Source of the DNA: Nitrospira sp. KM1
GTDB taxonomy: Bacteria; Nitrospirota; Nitrospiria; Nitrospirales; Nitrospiraceae
Direction of reading: 5' to 3'
Length of the DNA stretch: 64,000 nucleotides
Assembly (NCBI RefSeq): GCF_011405515.1
Contig: NZ_AP022671.1
Location: forward strand, 434,001 to 498,000
The notes below the pieces were generated by a model. The model saw only the letters and a program-made list of their open reading frames with translations. It did no database searches and was not told where the DNA came from. This document shows, piece after piece, positions 9,133 to 17,037 of the stretch (positions are counted from its first letter, which is position 1; every line of letters begins with the position of its first letter). A program made the translations under genes and the position numbers.

Positions 9133-9329
9133 CGTCCGCCCCCCATGTAAAACAGAAATTCCAATCGATCGCCTTCTTTGAGCTGAGTCGTGGACAAGTT
9201 GTCTCGATCAACCATAGCGTCGTTGATCTCCACAGCGACCATTTGCGGCTCGATCTGTTTGGACTTCAGGATGTCGAGGACAGTTCCCCCTGTAATCTCT
9301 TCAGCCTTTCCATTGATCTTGACCTGCAT
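9129..9329 (-). CDS. ThiS-like sulfur carrier with a C-terminal Gly-Gly-Gly-Arg
   Basis: The 66-residue beta-grasp protein resembles ThiS (MQVKINGKAEEI start, LKEGDRLEFLFYMGGG end) but does not stop at Gly-Gly: an Arg follows the Gly run. E1-like enzymes need a free terminal Gly, so the Arg must be removed or another mechanism used. The JAMM peptidase at the end of the operon is a candidate, as HcyD trims HcyS in Wolinella. It is the first gene of the operon, with AGGAG before the ATG. No thiazole genes are near, so a thiamine role is unlikely. Confidence 0.85.
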   Translation of the reverse strand: MQVKINGKAEEITGGTVLDILKSKQIEPQMVAVEINDAMVDRDNLSTTQLKEGDRLEFLFYMGGGR

Positions 9330-9369
9330 GAAATCTCCTAACTTGGCCCAGTATTTAAAGAATTTGGAC

Positions 9370-9399
9370 AGACTAACAAACCGTATTCAGAAATGTCAA
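9370..9399 (-). promoter_or_regulatory. Candidate sigma-70 promoter of the sulfur-transfer operon
   Basis: On the minus strand TTGACA (plus 9394-9399) is followed after 18 bp by TAGTCT (plus 9370-9375). The -35 is perfect and the -10 keeps only the key T, A and final T. It lies about 40 bp before the first carrier gene. Confidence 0.45.
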
Positions 9400-9479
9400 G
9401 GTTACGAACGGAGTCCCTGCTATCTTGACTTTGTCGGCATCGCCCATCCAGTATGCGTTCCCGCCGGAGGCTATGATCA

Positions 9480-9857
9480 ATGTGGAAACACAATTTCATG
9501 TTTCGCGCGACCGAGGCCGCTCCTCTCAAAGAGTCCGAGAATGAACTATTTCACGAAACGGATCCGGCTATGGACAGCGCGGGATTGCAATTAGAGAAGT
9601 TTTTATCTGTCTGGATTCAAGGCGACGGGGAGGACGAGATTCCTTCTGCCTATACCAGCCTTTATGTACGGACCGCCATGCTGGATTTTCACAAGAGAGT
9701 CGGATTCCTCCAGCCGCTGCAGGGACGTACCCATCAGATCAAACAACTACTGACCCCCGGCCAGAAGCACTTCCTCCGGGCCTGGCTATCCGAGCGGGCA
9801 CCTGCCGCCTGGGAATCTACGGACGATCATTTCAAGATGCTGTTCGAAATCGAATGA
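9480..9857 (+). CDS. Hypothetical protein, 125 residues
   Basis: The ATG at 9480 has GGAGG 9 bp upstream. The soluble product has an acidic N-terminal third and a helical C-terminal part (QIKQLLTPGQKHFLRAWLSER). No signal peptide, membrane segment or known motif was seen. Its stop lies 1 bp before the ATG of the PLD-like nuclease, so the two are probably cotranscribed. It is divergent from the sulfur operon. Confidence 0.6.
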   Translation: MWKHNFMFRATEAAPLKESENELFHETDPAMDSAGLQLEKFLSVWIQGDGEDEIPSAYTSLYVRTAMLDFHKRVGFLQPLQGRTHQIKQLLTPGQKHFLRAWLSERAPAAWESTDDHFKMLFEIE

Positions 9858-9858
9858 G

Positions 9859-10410
9859 ATGGTTGGCCGACGTCCGCCAATAATCAGGACTCTTGGACTT
9901 ATCCTTGCCCTCGCTCTGCCGCTTCAGACTTCCCCTGTCTGGGGAATATCTATCGAAGTCTATTACGCGCCGGAAGACCATCCGCTCGATCGAGTCATCG
10001 AACTCTACGGCCGGGCCAGGCAATACATCCATGTGGCAGTGTACGGTCTGACCTATCCGCCGGCAGTGCAAGCCCTGGTGACGGCCAAGAAGCGCGGCAT
10101 TGATGTGCGGATGATCACTGATCAGGAACGTTCCGAAGAACCGAAACAACGGAGCGCGTTGCGAACCCTCCGCCTGGCCGGAATACCGATCCGCGTCAAC
10201 CGCCACGACGGGTTGATGCACCTCAAACAGGTCGTCATCGACGATGACGTCACTGCGAACGGATCGATGAACCATACGACCAGCGGGAATCGGTATAATG
10301 ACGAACGACTCGATGTCGTGACCGACCGGCGAACAGCCGTCAAGGCACGGGAGAAATTTCTTGCGATGTGGAATGACACCGCCAGATATCGGCCGTGGAT
10401 CGAGGATTGA
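9859..10410 (+). CDS. Exported phospholipase D-family endonuclease-like protein (single HKD motif)
   Basis: The 183-residue protein has a signal peptide (about residues 1-28) and one HKD motif, HLKQVVIDD, followed by GSMNHTTSG and a conserved NDE, as in Nuc-type endonucleases that dimerise to form one active site. The family hydrolyses phosphodiester bonds; a periplasmic or secreted nuclease is the likeliest role. It follows the preceding gene almost without a gap and precedes an FAD monooxygenase gene by 3 bp. Confidence 0.85.
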   Translation: MVGRRPPIIRTLGLILALALPLQTSPVWGISIEVYYAPEDHPLDRVIELYGRARQYIHVAVYGLTYPPAVQALVTAKKRGIDVRMITDQERSEEPKQRSALRTLRLAGIPIRVNRHDGLMHLKQVVIDDDVTANGSMNHTTSGNRYNDERLDVVTDRRTAVKAREKFLAMWNDTARYRPWIED

Positions 10411-10413
10411 GGG

Positions 10414-11691
10414 ATGATCGGCGCAATTGAGACCGATGTGGCGGTCGTCGGAGCTGGGGGAGGCGGGGCGGTTCTGGCCCTCGCTTTGGCGCAAAAGGGT
10501 ATCCGCACGATTGTACTCGATCAGGTCCCCGGACCGCCGCAGGGTCTCCGTGGTGAAATCCTTCAGCCGAATGGTCAGCGCATACTTGACCGATTGGGAG
10601 TGCTGCACTCCCTCCCTGCCGATGCGACACGCACCGTCCGTCTGTTCAACTTTTGCCGGGCCGGCGGAAAGCGGCTTTGCACGATCGATTACGGCGACTT
10701 GCCGGAGCCTTATAATCGGGCTGTCGTCACCTTGCCCAACGTCGCGCACCATGCCATCGTGAAGGCCATCGAGCAGCAGCCGGCGGCTCGATGGCAATAT
10801 GCGACATCTTTCACGGGGTTGATCCGGGAGGGGCGGCGCATAATCGGATTGACCGCCAATGGTCCAGAAGGAGCGCACACCATCCGGGCACAGGTGGTCG
10901 TGGGCGCGGACGGAGCCTTTTCAAATGTGCGTGAGGCGATGGGAATATCGACAGACATCCACCTTTATCCTCAGGCCTATCTGATCGCTATCGTCGATGC
11001 ACCGAATCCGCTCAATGAATCGTTTTACTACGTCGGGCACCATCAGATTTTGGGGTTATTTCCTGCCACAGGCTCGAAAGCATACCTCTTTTATATGATT
11101 CGGAACGGATCGATGGATGCAATCAAACAGCGCGGAATCGCCCGGCTGCAGAAGGAGTGGACCGCCATCGCCCCCCAGTTCGAACCGCTCTTTGCGAACT
11201 TGCAGGACTGGAACCAGACCGCCTATATGCCCACCGGACGTGTGAGGACGCCCACGTGGGTCGCCGACGGAGCCGTTATCATTGGAGATGCGGCCCACGC
11301 CATGAATCCGCATGCGTCGCAGGGACGTATGCAGGCCATGGTGGACGCGATGACGCTTGCCGATCTTCTGCCCGCATGTCTCACGGATCATGACTGTACG
11401 GCCAACCGCTTGCGCGGATTCGAGACGGCAAGGCGGCCGCACGTGACGATGCTCCAGCACTTGGCCGATCAACAGGTGTTCTATTGGAATACCGGCAATC
11501 CCATCGTGGCGTTCTTGCGTGATCGGGTATTCCGCACGCTGGACCGCAATTCCAGGTTGCGGCATCAAGTCTTGTCCACCACGGCAGGATTGCGGACAAC
11601 GGCTCCGTTCAGTCTGCTCGACCGCGTCATCGCCGCCGGATTTCTGCCTGACGTTCGAGCAGGCCGCGCACCTCAACAACAGTATTCTTGA
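10414..11691 (+). CDS. FAD-dependent monooxygenase (UbiH/PHBH family)
   Basis: The 425-residue protein has all three marks of group A flavin monooxygenases: the N-terminal dinucleotide motif VGAGGGGAVLALALA, the DG motif VVGADGAFSNVR, and the GD motif VIIGDAAHAMNP. Such enzymes hydroxylate aromatic or quinone-precursor rings using NAD(P)H and O2. The substrate cannot be inferred; a ubiquinone-type, menaquinone-type or squalene-epoxidase-like reaction are options. It lies in a rightward run with a nuclease-like gene before and a nucleotidyltransferase-like gene after. Confidence 0.85.
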   Translation: MIGAIETDVAVVGAGGGGAVLALALAQKGIRTIVLDQVPGPPQGLRGEILQPNGQRILDRLGVLHSLPADATRTVRLFNFCRAGGKRLCTIDYGDLPEPYNRAVVTLPNVAHHAIVKAIEQQPAARWQYATSFTGLIREGRRIIGLTANGPEGAHTIRAQVVVGADGAFSNVREAMGISTDIHLYPQAYLIAIVDAPNPLNESFYYVGHHQILGLFPATGSKAYLFYMIRNGSMDAIKQRGIARLQKEWTAIAPQFEPLFANLQDWNQTAYMPTGRVRTPTWVADGAVIIGDAAHAMNPHASQGRMQAMVDAMTLADLLPACLTDHDCTANRLRGFETARRPHVTMLQHLADQQVFYWNTGNPIVAFLRDRVFRTLDRNSRLRHQVLSTTAGLRTTAPFSLLDRVIAAGFLPDVRAGRAPQQQYS

Positions 11692-11707
11692 CAGGAATGC
11701 ACCGGCC

Positions 11708-12448
11708 ATGAGGGAACGCATCATCGACGGCTTACCCGACGACTATCAACGCCTCCTGCAGAATTATGCGAAGGATGTGAAGTCAGCCTATGGCGAGCGC
11801 CTCGAGGGGCTGATCATTTATGGAAGCGCCGTGCGGGGAGAATTTCTTCCCGGACGCTCCAATCTGAACATGCTGTTGCTCTTCACCGGGTACGATGCCG
11901 CCTTGTTGAAGGCCTATGCTCCGATTCACAAACGCTGGAGCAAAGAGCAGGTCGTGGTCCCGTTGTTCCTGACCGAACAGGAACTGCTCCTCAGCTCGTC
12001 GATATTTCCGCTCGAGTTCCTTGAAATTCAGGAACATCATCGCGTGCTTGGCGGACGCGATCCCTTCGTCGGCTTTCACGTGCAAACGGGACGCCTCAAA
12101 GATCAGGTCGTGCAGGGCTTGACGGGCCATATCCTCCGTGTGCGCCAGCGCTTCGCCGAGGGCGGAGGCTCAAATGACGCCGTAACGATTCTGCTGCCGC
12201 TCTCGATCACGTCCACCATACCGCTTCTTCGCGGTCTCCAACGCATTGCAGGGAGAGCGGTCCTTTCACAGTCGGACGCGGTAATCGCGGATGTGGCGGC
12301 CTACCTGAAGATCGATCTGCAAGGGTTTCACGATGCGTTGATGCTCAAACGTGGTCAGATTACGCCCGGTCCCGGAGAAATTCCGAGGTTGTTCGATCGA
12401 TACTTGCAAGCCGCCGGATCGTTGGCCGAGGCCGTGGCGACCTGGTAG
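11708..12448 (+). CDS. Nucleotidyltransferase-fold protein with altered active site
   Basis: The 246-residue protein has the start of a minimal nucleotidyltransferase motif, YGSAVRGEF, but the DxD that binds metal is replaced by Asn-Leu-Asn (SNLNML). Catalysis by the usual mechanism is therefore doubtful, and a binding role is more likely. The rest is helical with no clear second domain. The ATG at 11708 follows an AGGA site; longer in-frame starts lie in the preceding gene. It precedes a TPM-domain gene by 8 bp. Confidence 0.65.
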   Translation: MRERIIDGLPDDYQRLLQNYAKDVKSAYGERLEGLIIYGSAVRGEFLPGRSNLNMLLLFTGYDAALLKAYAPIHKRWSKEQVVVPLFLTEQELLLSSSIFPLEFLEIQEHHRVLGGRDPFVGFHVQTGRLKDQVVQGLTGHILRVRQRFAEGGGSNDAVTILLPLSITSTIPLLRGLQRIAGRAVLSQSDAVIADVAAYLKIDLQGFHDALMLKRGQITPGPGEIPRLFDRYLQAAGSLAEAVATW

Positions 12449-12456
12449 GACAATCC

Positions 12457-13179
12457 ATGCCCCGACTCTTTGTTCTGTTGTCATTACTGCTCCTGACCGC
12501 CACGGTGGCGCAGGCGGTGCCTTATGATCGCCCGAAGATCAAGCTCCCAGATCCGCTGGGGTATGTGAGCGACCATGCGAAGATTCTGGAAGACGATTGG
12601 AAGGCCCGCATCCGGTCCGTGAACCAGGATCTGGAACGCAAGACCGGAGTGGAAATGATCGTCGTCACGGTGCCCACAATCAAACCGTTCGGCTCCGCAA
12701 ATGACTATGCCACTGCAATCTACGAAAAGTGGGGCATCGGCTCCACCCAGCAGGAACACGGGATCTTGATCTTGGTCGCCGTCGAAGAGCGGCAGGCCGC
12801 GATGACGCTCGGTCGTCAAATGCTCCCGATCGTGACACCGGCGGTCATGAACCAAGTGGGGAGCGAATATCTCTATCCGTCCATTGAACGCGGGCATTTC
12901 GGGGAGGGTCTGTACCGAACCGTGGTCGCATTGGCCTCCGTCTCGCAAGACGTTCGCGTTGGATCGCTCTCAAAAAATCACTTCAGGAACGTTGGATTCT
13001 GGATCACACTGTTCACGAGTATCGGAGCGATATCGTTTCTCTGGTGGATCAGCCGGCCGGATTTGCGTCATCCGTATGGACGAATCCGAAAGAGTGAATA
13101 TTGGGGGACCGGACAGGGCGGGTTCGGTGGAAACTGGGGAGGATTCGGAGGAGGAACGAGCGGAGAGGGCTACCGGTAA
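12457..13179 (+). CDS. TPM-domain (TLP18.3/Psb32/MOLO-1) exported membrane protein
   Basis: The 240-residue protein has a signal peptide (cleavage after AQA near residue 20), a TPM domain (about 25-165; DPLGYVSDHAKIL start, GVEMIVVTVPT, EHGILILVAVEERQ), one membrane helix near 175-197, and a Gly/Phe-rich tail (GGFGGNWGGFGGG). TPM proteins are anchored outside the cytoplasm; some have phosphatase activity. The Gly-rich tail is usual for the family. The role here is unknown. Confidence 0.8.
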   Translation: MPRLFVLLSLLLLTATVAQAVPYDRPKIKLPDPLGYVSDHAKILEDDWKARIRSVNQDLERKTGVEMIVVTVPTIKPFGSANDYATAIYEKWGIGSTQQEHGILILVAVEERQAAMTLGRQMLPIVTPAVMNQVGSEYLYPSIERGHFGEGLYRTVVALASVSQDVRVGSLSKNHFRNVGFWITLFTSIGAISFLWWISRPDLRHPYGRIRKSEYWGTGQGGFGGNWGGFGGGTSGEGYR

Positions 13180-13310
13180 CCGTTCATACTGGAGATCGCG
13201 TCACATATTCGTATTGCCATGTCATGCCGCAGCCGGATTCCTTCCCAGCCATCGTCGTGCCGGTAACACACAGACCAAATTCCTGAGATGACGGGCCTCA
13301 CGCCGGCGCA

Positions 13311-13335
13311 CCACGACGCGACAACCGCGTCGTGG
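13311..13335. terminator. Perfect 10-bp hairpin between convergent genes
   Basis: CCACGACGCG, a 5-base loop ACAAC and CGCGTCGTGG form a perfect stem. It lies between the convergent TPM and DUF3386 genes and could end transcription from both sides, but no T-run follows on either strand. Confidence 0.5.
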
Positions 13336-13382
13336 GTCCAGGCAAAGCGTTTCAGATCCTACATCAGGCGTCCGAGTCACCT

Positions 13383-14057
13383 CTACAGAAGCTTGTGATT
13401 GGTGAATGTCAGGTTCTTCACCGTCACCTGTCCGTTTTCAAAACTGATGATCCGTCTGGTCGCCGGCAGATCTGAAGACCCGACACGCACATGGGAGTCC
13501 GTGAAACTTTCGACGTTGTTCAGCTTTCCGTCTGTCGGCGAATAGTAGTACACGGTATATTTCGTCGTGAGATTCTTCCGGTCCTGCGTCACGGCACTCT
13601 CTTCCACGTTGATGGTAAAGGCAAACGGGTTCATCCCCGGATGAGCCATTTTGCGGTTGATTTGAGTAATACGGTCGTCCTTGAGGCGGTAGAAGGAATG
13701 CGACCCATGGATGTGTAATTTGATACCGAGGGGATGGCCGTCATCTTCCATGGTCAATGCATATTTCCCGTCCGACTCCTCGAAGCTTCTCGGTCCTCGG
13801 TGCACGGCCATCATGCCCAGTTGCTCCTGCGCCCATTTCTGAACGTCGCCGTCGGAAAGTTGCACCGACACTTCACGGGGTCCCTTGACGATGATCGGCC
13901 CGGTGATGGTTTTTCCATTCAGGTTAACCGTGAGATCGGCGGTAAAGCCCTTGAAATCAGGTTGCCATCTGGCCGTGTTGTCAAACGCGCGGCGCAAGGC
14001 TTCGCGGGCACGGGGATCATCTGTCGCCGTGGACGTTTCCTTCTGATGAGTTTCCAT
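13383..14057 (-). CDS. DUF3386-like protein
   Basis: The 224-residue soluble protein matches the pattern of DUF3386, known mainly from cyanobacteria and plastids: an N-terminal AREALRRAFDNTARWQPDFKGF segment, then a beta-rich body. No catalytic motif is visible and function is unknown. A GGGAGG site precedes the ATG, and a promoter with a perfect -10 lies upstream. Family assignment is from memory of the N-terminal pattern. Confidence 0.65.
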   Translation of the reverse strand: METHQKETSTATDDPRAREALRRAFDNTARWQPDFKGFTADLTVNLNGKTITGPIIVKGPREVSVQLSDGDVQKWAQEQLGMMAVHRGPRSFEESDGKYALTMEDDGHPLGIKLHIHGSHSFYRLKDDRITQINRKMAHPGMNPFAFTINVEESAVTQDRKNLTTKYTVYYYSPTDGKLNNVESFTDSHVRVGSSDLPATRRIISFENGQVTVKNLTFTNHKLL

Positions 14058-14096
14058 GATTTAGCCTCCCAATGTGACACATGATAAGTATTGTGC

Positions 14097-14126
14097 ATTA
14101 TAACGATGGACGGGATCACAGCTCAA
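14097..14126 (-). promoter_or_regulatory. Candidate sigma-70 promoter of the DUF3386-like gene
   Basis: On the minus strand TTGAGC (plus 14121-14126) and TATAAT (plus 14097-14102) are separated by 18 bp. The -10 is perfect, and the start codon lies about 40 bp downstream. Confidence 0.55.
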
Positions 14127-14161
14127 CGGAGCGGCATCATAGCAGGCTTACAACCGGCATG

Positions 14162-14189
14162 TTGAAAATTTTTCCAACTCTGCTATAGT
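14162..14189 (+). promoter_or_regulatory. Candidate sigma-70 promoter of the basic small protein
   Basis: TTGAAA (14162-14167) and TATAGT (14184-14189) are separated by 16 bp, upstream of the gene starting at 14261. An inverted repeat follows directly. Confidence 0.5.
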
Positions 14190-14191
14190 TC

Positions 14192-14208
14192 ACCGGTTTT
14201 TAACCGGT
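14192..14208. promoter_or_regulatory. Inverted repeat at the predicted transcription start
   Basis: ACCGGTT-TTT-AACCGGT is a perfect 7-bp inverted repeat starting 3 bp after the predicted -10. It could be an operator or a 5' leader hairpin of the gene at 14261. Confidence 0.4.
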
Positions 14209-14260
14209 CGGAAGCAATGAAACATCCGGTCTGATCGGCCACCCTGATGAGGAGTCGGAG

Positions 14261-14611
14261 ATGGAGCGACGCGCAGCGTCACATACGGAAGAAGAAGAAA
14301 TGAATCAGCGCCGCCGGTTGTTGAATGCGGCCAAAAAGGGCGACCAAAAAGCGGTGGCCAAACTCTTCGAACTGTATCAAGTGCGGGTGTACAACAATGA
14401 TATGGTCAGCAAGCTGAATCGAGCGGCAAGCACGCACAAGCTCCAGGCTAAATTGGCTCAGAACAAGTTGGCCCAAGGAAAACAGTCCAGAGGTTCGACG
14501 GCGAAGCATGCCTCAATCAAACCGAGCCGGACCCCTGTGCAGGCTTCTCACGCAGTCAAGAACAAGAACGGAGGTGATCGAAAGCACGCACCTAAGAAAC
14601 ACAAAAAGTGA
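14261..14611 (+). CDS. Very basic small protein, unknown function
   Basis: The 116-residue protein has a helical N-terminal half (LLNAAKKGDQKAVAKLFELYQVRVY) and a Lys/Gln/Ser-rich, likely disordered tail ending HAPKKHKK. The charge suggests nucleic-acid binding, and the N-terminal helices resemble a short ankyrin or sigma-like helical pair, but neither is firm. A GGAG site lies before the ATG. It stands alone with its own promoter and an inverted repeat. Confidence 0.6.
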   Translation: MERRAASHTEEEEMNQRRRLLNAAKKGDQKAVAKLFELYQVRVYNNDMVSKLNRAASTHKLQAKLAQNKLAQGKQSRGSTAKHASIKPSRTPVQASHAVKNKNGGDRKHAPKKHKK

Positions 14612-14620
14612 CGATCCTGC

Positions 14621-14917
14621 TTATTGAACAGCGACCCGCAGTCCTCCTCCTCCGAGCTTACCCGCGATTTCCTCCGCCTGCTTTACCCCTCCGGTAAAGA
14701 CCACCGCCTCTCCATCATGGTCGATCTTCCAAGCAAGTTCGAATGCCTTGGACGGATTCATACCTGGAATACAGGCGCAGAATAAGGCGATGACCTGCTG
14801 GTAGGTGTGACAGTCGCAATTGTAGACGATGACCCGGGCATCCAGCCCGTCTCCAGCGCCGGTGGAAGGAACTTCTGTTTCGACTGGGACGGCGACGGGT
14901 GATGGAGATTCAGCCAT
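14621..14917 (-). CDS. ClpS-like protein
   Basis: The 98-residue protein has an unstructured N-terminal 25 residues and then the ClpS pattern: ARVIVYNCDCHTYQQVIALF, a helix with AFELAWKIDHDG, then VVFTGGVKQAEEIAGKL. ClpS delivers N-degron substrates to ClpAP. The usual NDD in the first loop is here N-C-D, and the His of the second motif is kept. No clpA is adjacent. It may be a divergent paralogue with altered binding. Confidence 0.65.
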   Translation of the reverse strand: MAESPSPVAVPVETEVPSTGAGDGLDARVIVYNCDCHTYQQVIALFCACIPGMNPSKAFELAWKIDHDGEAVVFTGGVKQAEEIAGKLGGGGLRVAVQ

Positions 14918-14951
14918 TGAACGAAATCTTAACAGAGTTCGGATACGGTGG

Positions 14952-15590
14952 TTAATATCCTACGCGGGTGAGCAGATGATTGGGAACCCGGATTCCTTCG
15001 CGACAGCATGAGCGTTCAAACAGGGCATAGTGGGCCGAGGAGTCGGTAGCCACTTGCAGTCCGTGCATAAGAGCGAGTCGGTATGTATACACCAGTGCGG
15101 CTGACGTTTTCACTAATGCGAGACCATAGTCCCACCGACCCTCTCCGATAATATTCGCCGCCTGTCCCGAGCCTGCACGGATTTCCCGCACGGAGAATGG
15201 ATGTGCTTGGATCCCGCCCTGGATCATCGATGCCGGCGGAGCCTCCAGCGAGAGTCCTCGTTGAAACCTCCTGTCGGCAGACAGTGCGGCATGAAACCAT
15301 GTCCGCCACACAGGGTCGGAGAGATCGCGATCCACGGCGCTCTCAACCTCCGGCGACAATGCGCCACTGACATCATATCCTTGCACAATCCTTCCAGCTG
15401 CAACCAACTCTGGTAGGTGGTCACCCATCCGGTCCTCGAAGGCCGTGAGTCCGGCCAGGGGAGTCAGCTTCAACGCCATGAAATCTCTGAAGTGGACGCT
15501 CTGAAACCGTATCAGCAACCGATCAAGCGTGTCCTGATGACACAGATGAAACGGATAAAAGAGGACGTGCGGTCCTTCCGTCGCTTTCAT
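14952..15590 (-). CDS. Hypothetical protein, 212 residues
   Basis: The soluble protein has no recognised family. It starts with [15 protein letters not shown] and contains many His, Arg and Gly residues, with four Cys (CH near residue 17 and the CC of RSCCRE near the end). The ATG at 15590 was preferred to a TTG 6 bp upstream. It is divergent from the Ca2+/H+ antiporter, whose start is 35 bp away, so their promoters must overlap. The function cannot be inferred. Confidence 0.55.
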   Translation of the reverse strand: MKATEGPHVLFYPFHLCHQDTLDRLLIRFQSVHFRDFMALKLTPLAGLTAFEDRMGDHLPELVAAGRIVQGYDVSGALSPEVESAVDRDLSDPVWRTWFHAALSADRRFQRGLSLEAPPASMIQGGIQAHPFSVREIRAGSGQAANIIGEGRWDYGLALVKTSAALVYTYRLALMHGLQVATDSSAHYALFERSCCREGIRVPNHLLTRVGY

Positions 15591-15625
15591 CGACAAAGCT
15601 CATGCCTCATGCTAACTTTCCGACG

Positions 15626-16687
15626 ATGACGACTATTTGGACCTCGTGGCTCGATCTCCTGCTCGTTTTCGTCCCCGCAACTATTGTTCTTGAAGTGCTT
15701 CATGCAGACCCCCTGCTGATCTTCGCTTCCGCTTCTCTGGCAATTATTCCTCTCGCAGGCATGCTGGGACGGGCAACTGAGCATCTTTCGGCCCATGTCG
15801 GGGCGGGCATCGGGGGGCTGCTCAATGCTTCACTCGGGAACGCGGCGGAATTGATTATTGCACTGGCAGCCTTGCGCGAAGGACTCCATGACGTCGTAAA
15901 AGCCTCCCTGACAGGCTCGATCCTCGGCAATATTCTGCTGGTTCTCGGCGCATCCATGATCGCAGGGGGCATGAAATTCGAACGCCAGAAGTTCAATCAA
16001 ACGGCTGCCGGAATGGGAGCCAGTCTGCTCCTGCTTGCCGCGGTTGGATTGATTATTCCAGCGCTCTTCCATGTCACCGCATCGGATCGGGGAGCGGCAG
16101 TTGAGCGAGAAGTAAGTCTTGAAATTTCAATCGTGCTATTCATGATTTATATCTTAAACCTCATCTTTTCCTTAAAGACTCATCGACACGTCTTTGCCGG
16201 TGATACCCATCTGGATGAGGCAGCATGGAGCCGTAAGCTTGCCATTTCCGTGCTGACGTGTGTCACGATCCTGATCGCGGTCATGAGCGAGATTTTAGTC
16301 GGGGTGTTGGAGCCGGCGGCCGAGCGCCTCGGCATGACGCAGGTGTTTGTCGGAGTGATTCTGGTCGCGCTTGTCGGCAATGCGGCGGAGCATTCGACCG
16401 CTGTAATGGTGGCCATGAAAAACAAGATGGATCTGGCGTTAGGAATCGCCGTGGGCTCCAGCCTCCAAATTGCCCTGTTGATTGCCCCGATTCTGGTGTT
16501 CGCCAGCTACCTTTTCGGGAGCCCGCTGGATCTGATTTTCACGCCATTCGAAGTGGCCGCGATCACGGTTTCGGTGCTCATTGTGGGGTTCGTGTCCATG
16601 GACGGTGAGTCGCATTGGATGGAAGGCGTCATGTTGGTCGGAGTCTATACGATGCTTGCGATCGCGTTCTATTTTCTGCCGGCCTGA
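15626..16687 (+). CDS. cax: Ca2+/H+ antiporter (CaCA family, CAX type)
   Basis: The 353-residue membrane protein has about 11 hydrophobic segments and the two alpha repeats of the family: [16 protein letters not shown] in the first half and [13 protein letters not shown] in the second, each with the cation-binding Glu. It exchanges Ca2+ for H+ across the inner membrane. The ATG at 15626 was preferred to one 24 bp upstream, since hydrophobic sequence begins soon after. It stands alone. Confidence 0.92.
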   Translation: MTTIWTSWLDLLLVFVPATIVLEVLHADPLLIFASASLAIIPLAGMLGRATEHLSAHVGAGIGGLLNASLGNAAELIIALAALREGLHDVVKASLTGSILGNILLVLGASMIAGGMKFERQKFNQTAAGMGASLLLLAAVGLIIPALFHVTASDRGAAVEREVSLEISIVLFMIYILNLIFSLKTHRHVFAGDTHLDEAAWSRKLAISVLTCVTILIAVMSEILVGVLEPAAERLGMTQVFVGVILVALVGNAAEHSTAVMVAMKNKMDLALGIAVGSSLQIALLIAPILVFASYLFGSPLDLIFTPFEVAAITVSVLIVGFVSMDGESHWMEGVMLVGVYTMLAIAFYFLPA

Positions 16688-16733
16688 CCATCAGGCTCGG
16701 GTTCTTATGCAGGGCGCTTCCGAAACCTGCTCC

Positions 16734-16946
16734 TCAAAACGTATCCATATCTATTACTTCGGTGGCGTCCCACAAGTTTTTCTTTTCAGCGTCCGCCAGC
16801 GCCTTGAACCGATCTTCCTCAGTCTCCTCACCGAACGTGTCGTTCTTCTTCTGATGATTCGGGGCCGTTTCATCCCCGGACCCAGAATCCAATCTATCCG
16901 GCTGACCTCGACGGCGCTTTTTTGCAGGGTCCATGTTAACCGGCAT
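16734..16946 (-). CDS. Small charged protein, unknown function
   Basis: This 70-residue hydrophilic protein is rich in Asp, Glu, Lys and Arg with no hydrophobic core, so it is probably largely disordered. A GGAGG lies 4 bp before the ATG. No family was recognised; it lies downstream of, and antisense to the end of, no other gene. Confidence 0.45.
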   Translation of the reverse strand: MPVNMDPAKKRRRGQPDRLDSGSGDETAPNHQKKNDTFGEETEEDRFKALADAEKKNLWDATEVIDMDTF

Positions 16947-17037
16947 GCATCCTCCATTGTGTGAACCCAGTGTCCTCTCAGGGGAGCCCTAAAGTCAACG
17001 GAGCGAATCAGGCTGTATGTTCGGGGCGCTCCGGCAT

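Noticed and set aside
9832-10878. A 348-residue antisense frame over the nuclease and monooxygenase genes.
   Set aside because: It runs across two well-supported genes and has the composition of a frame shadow.
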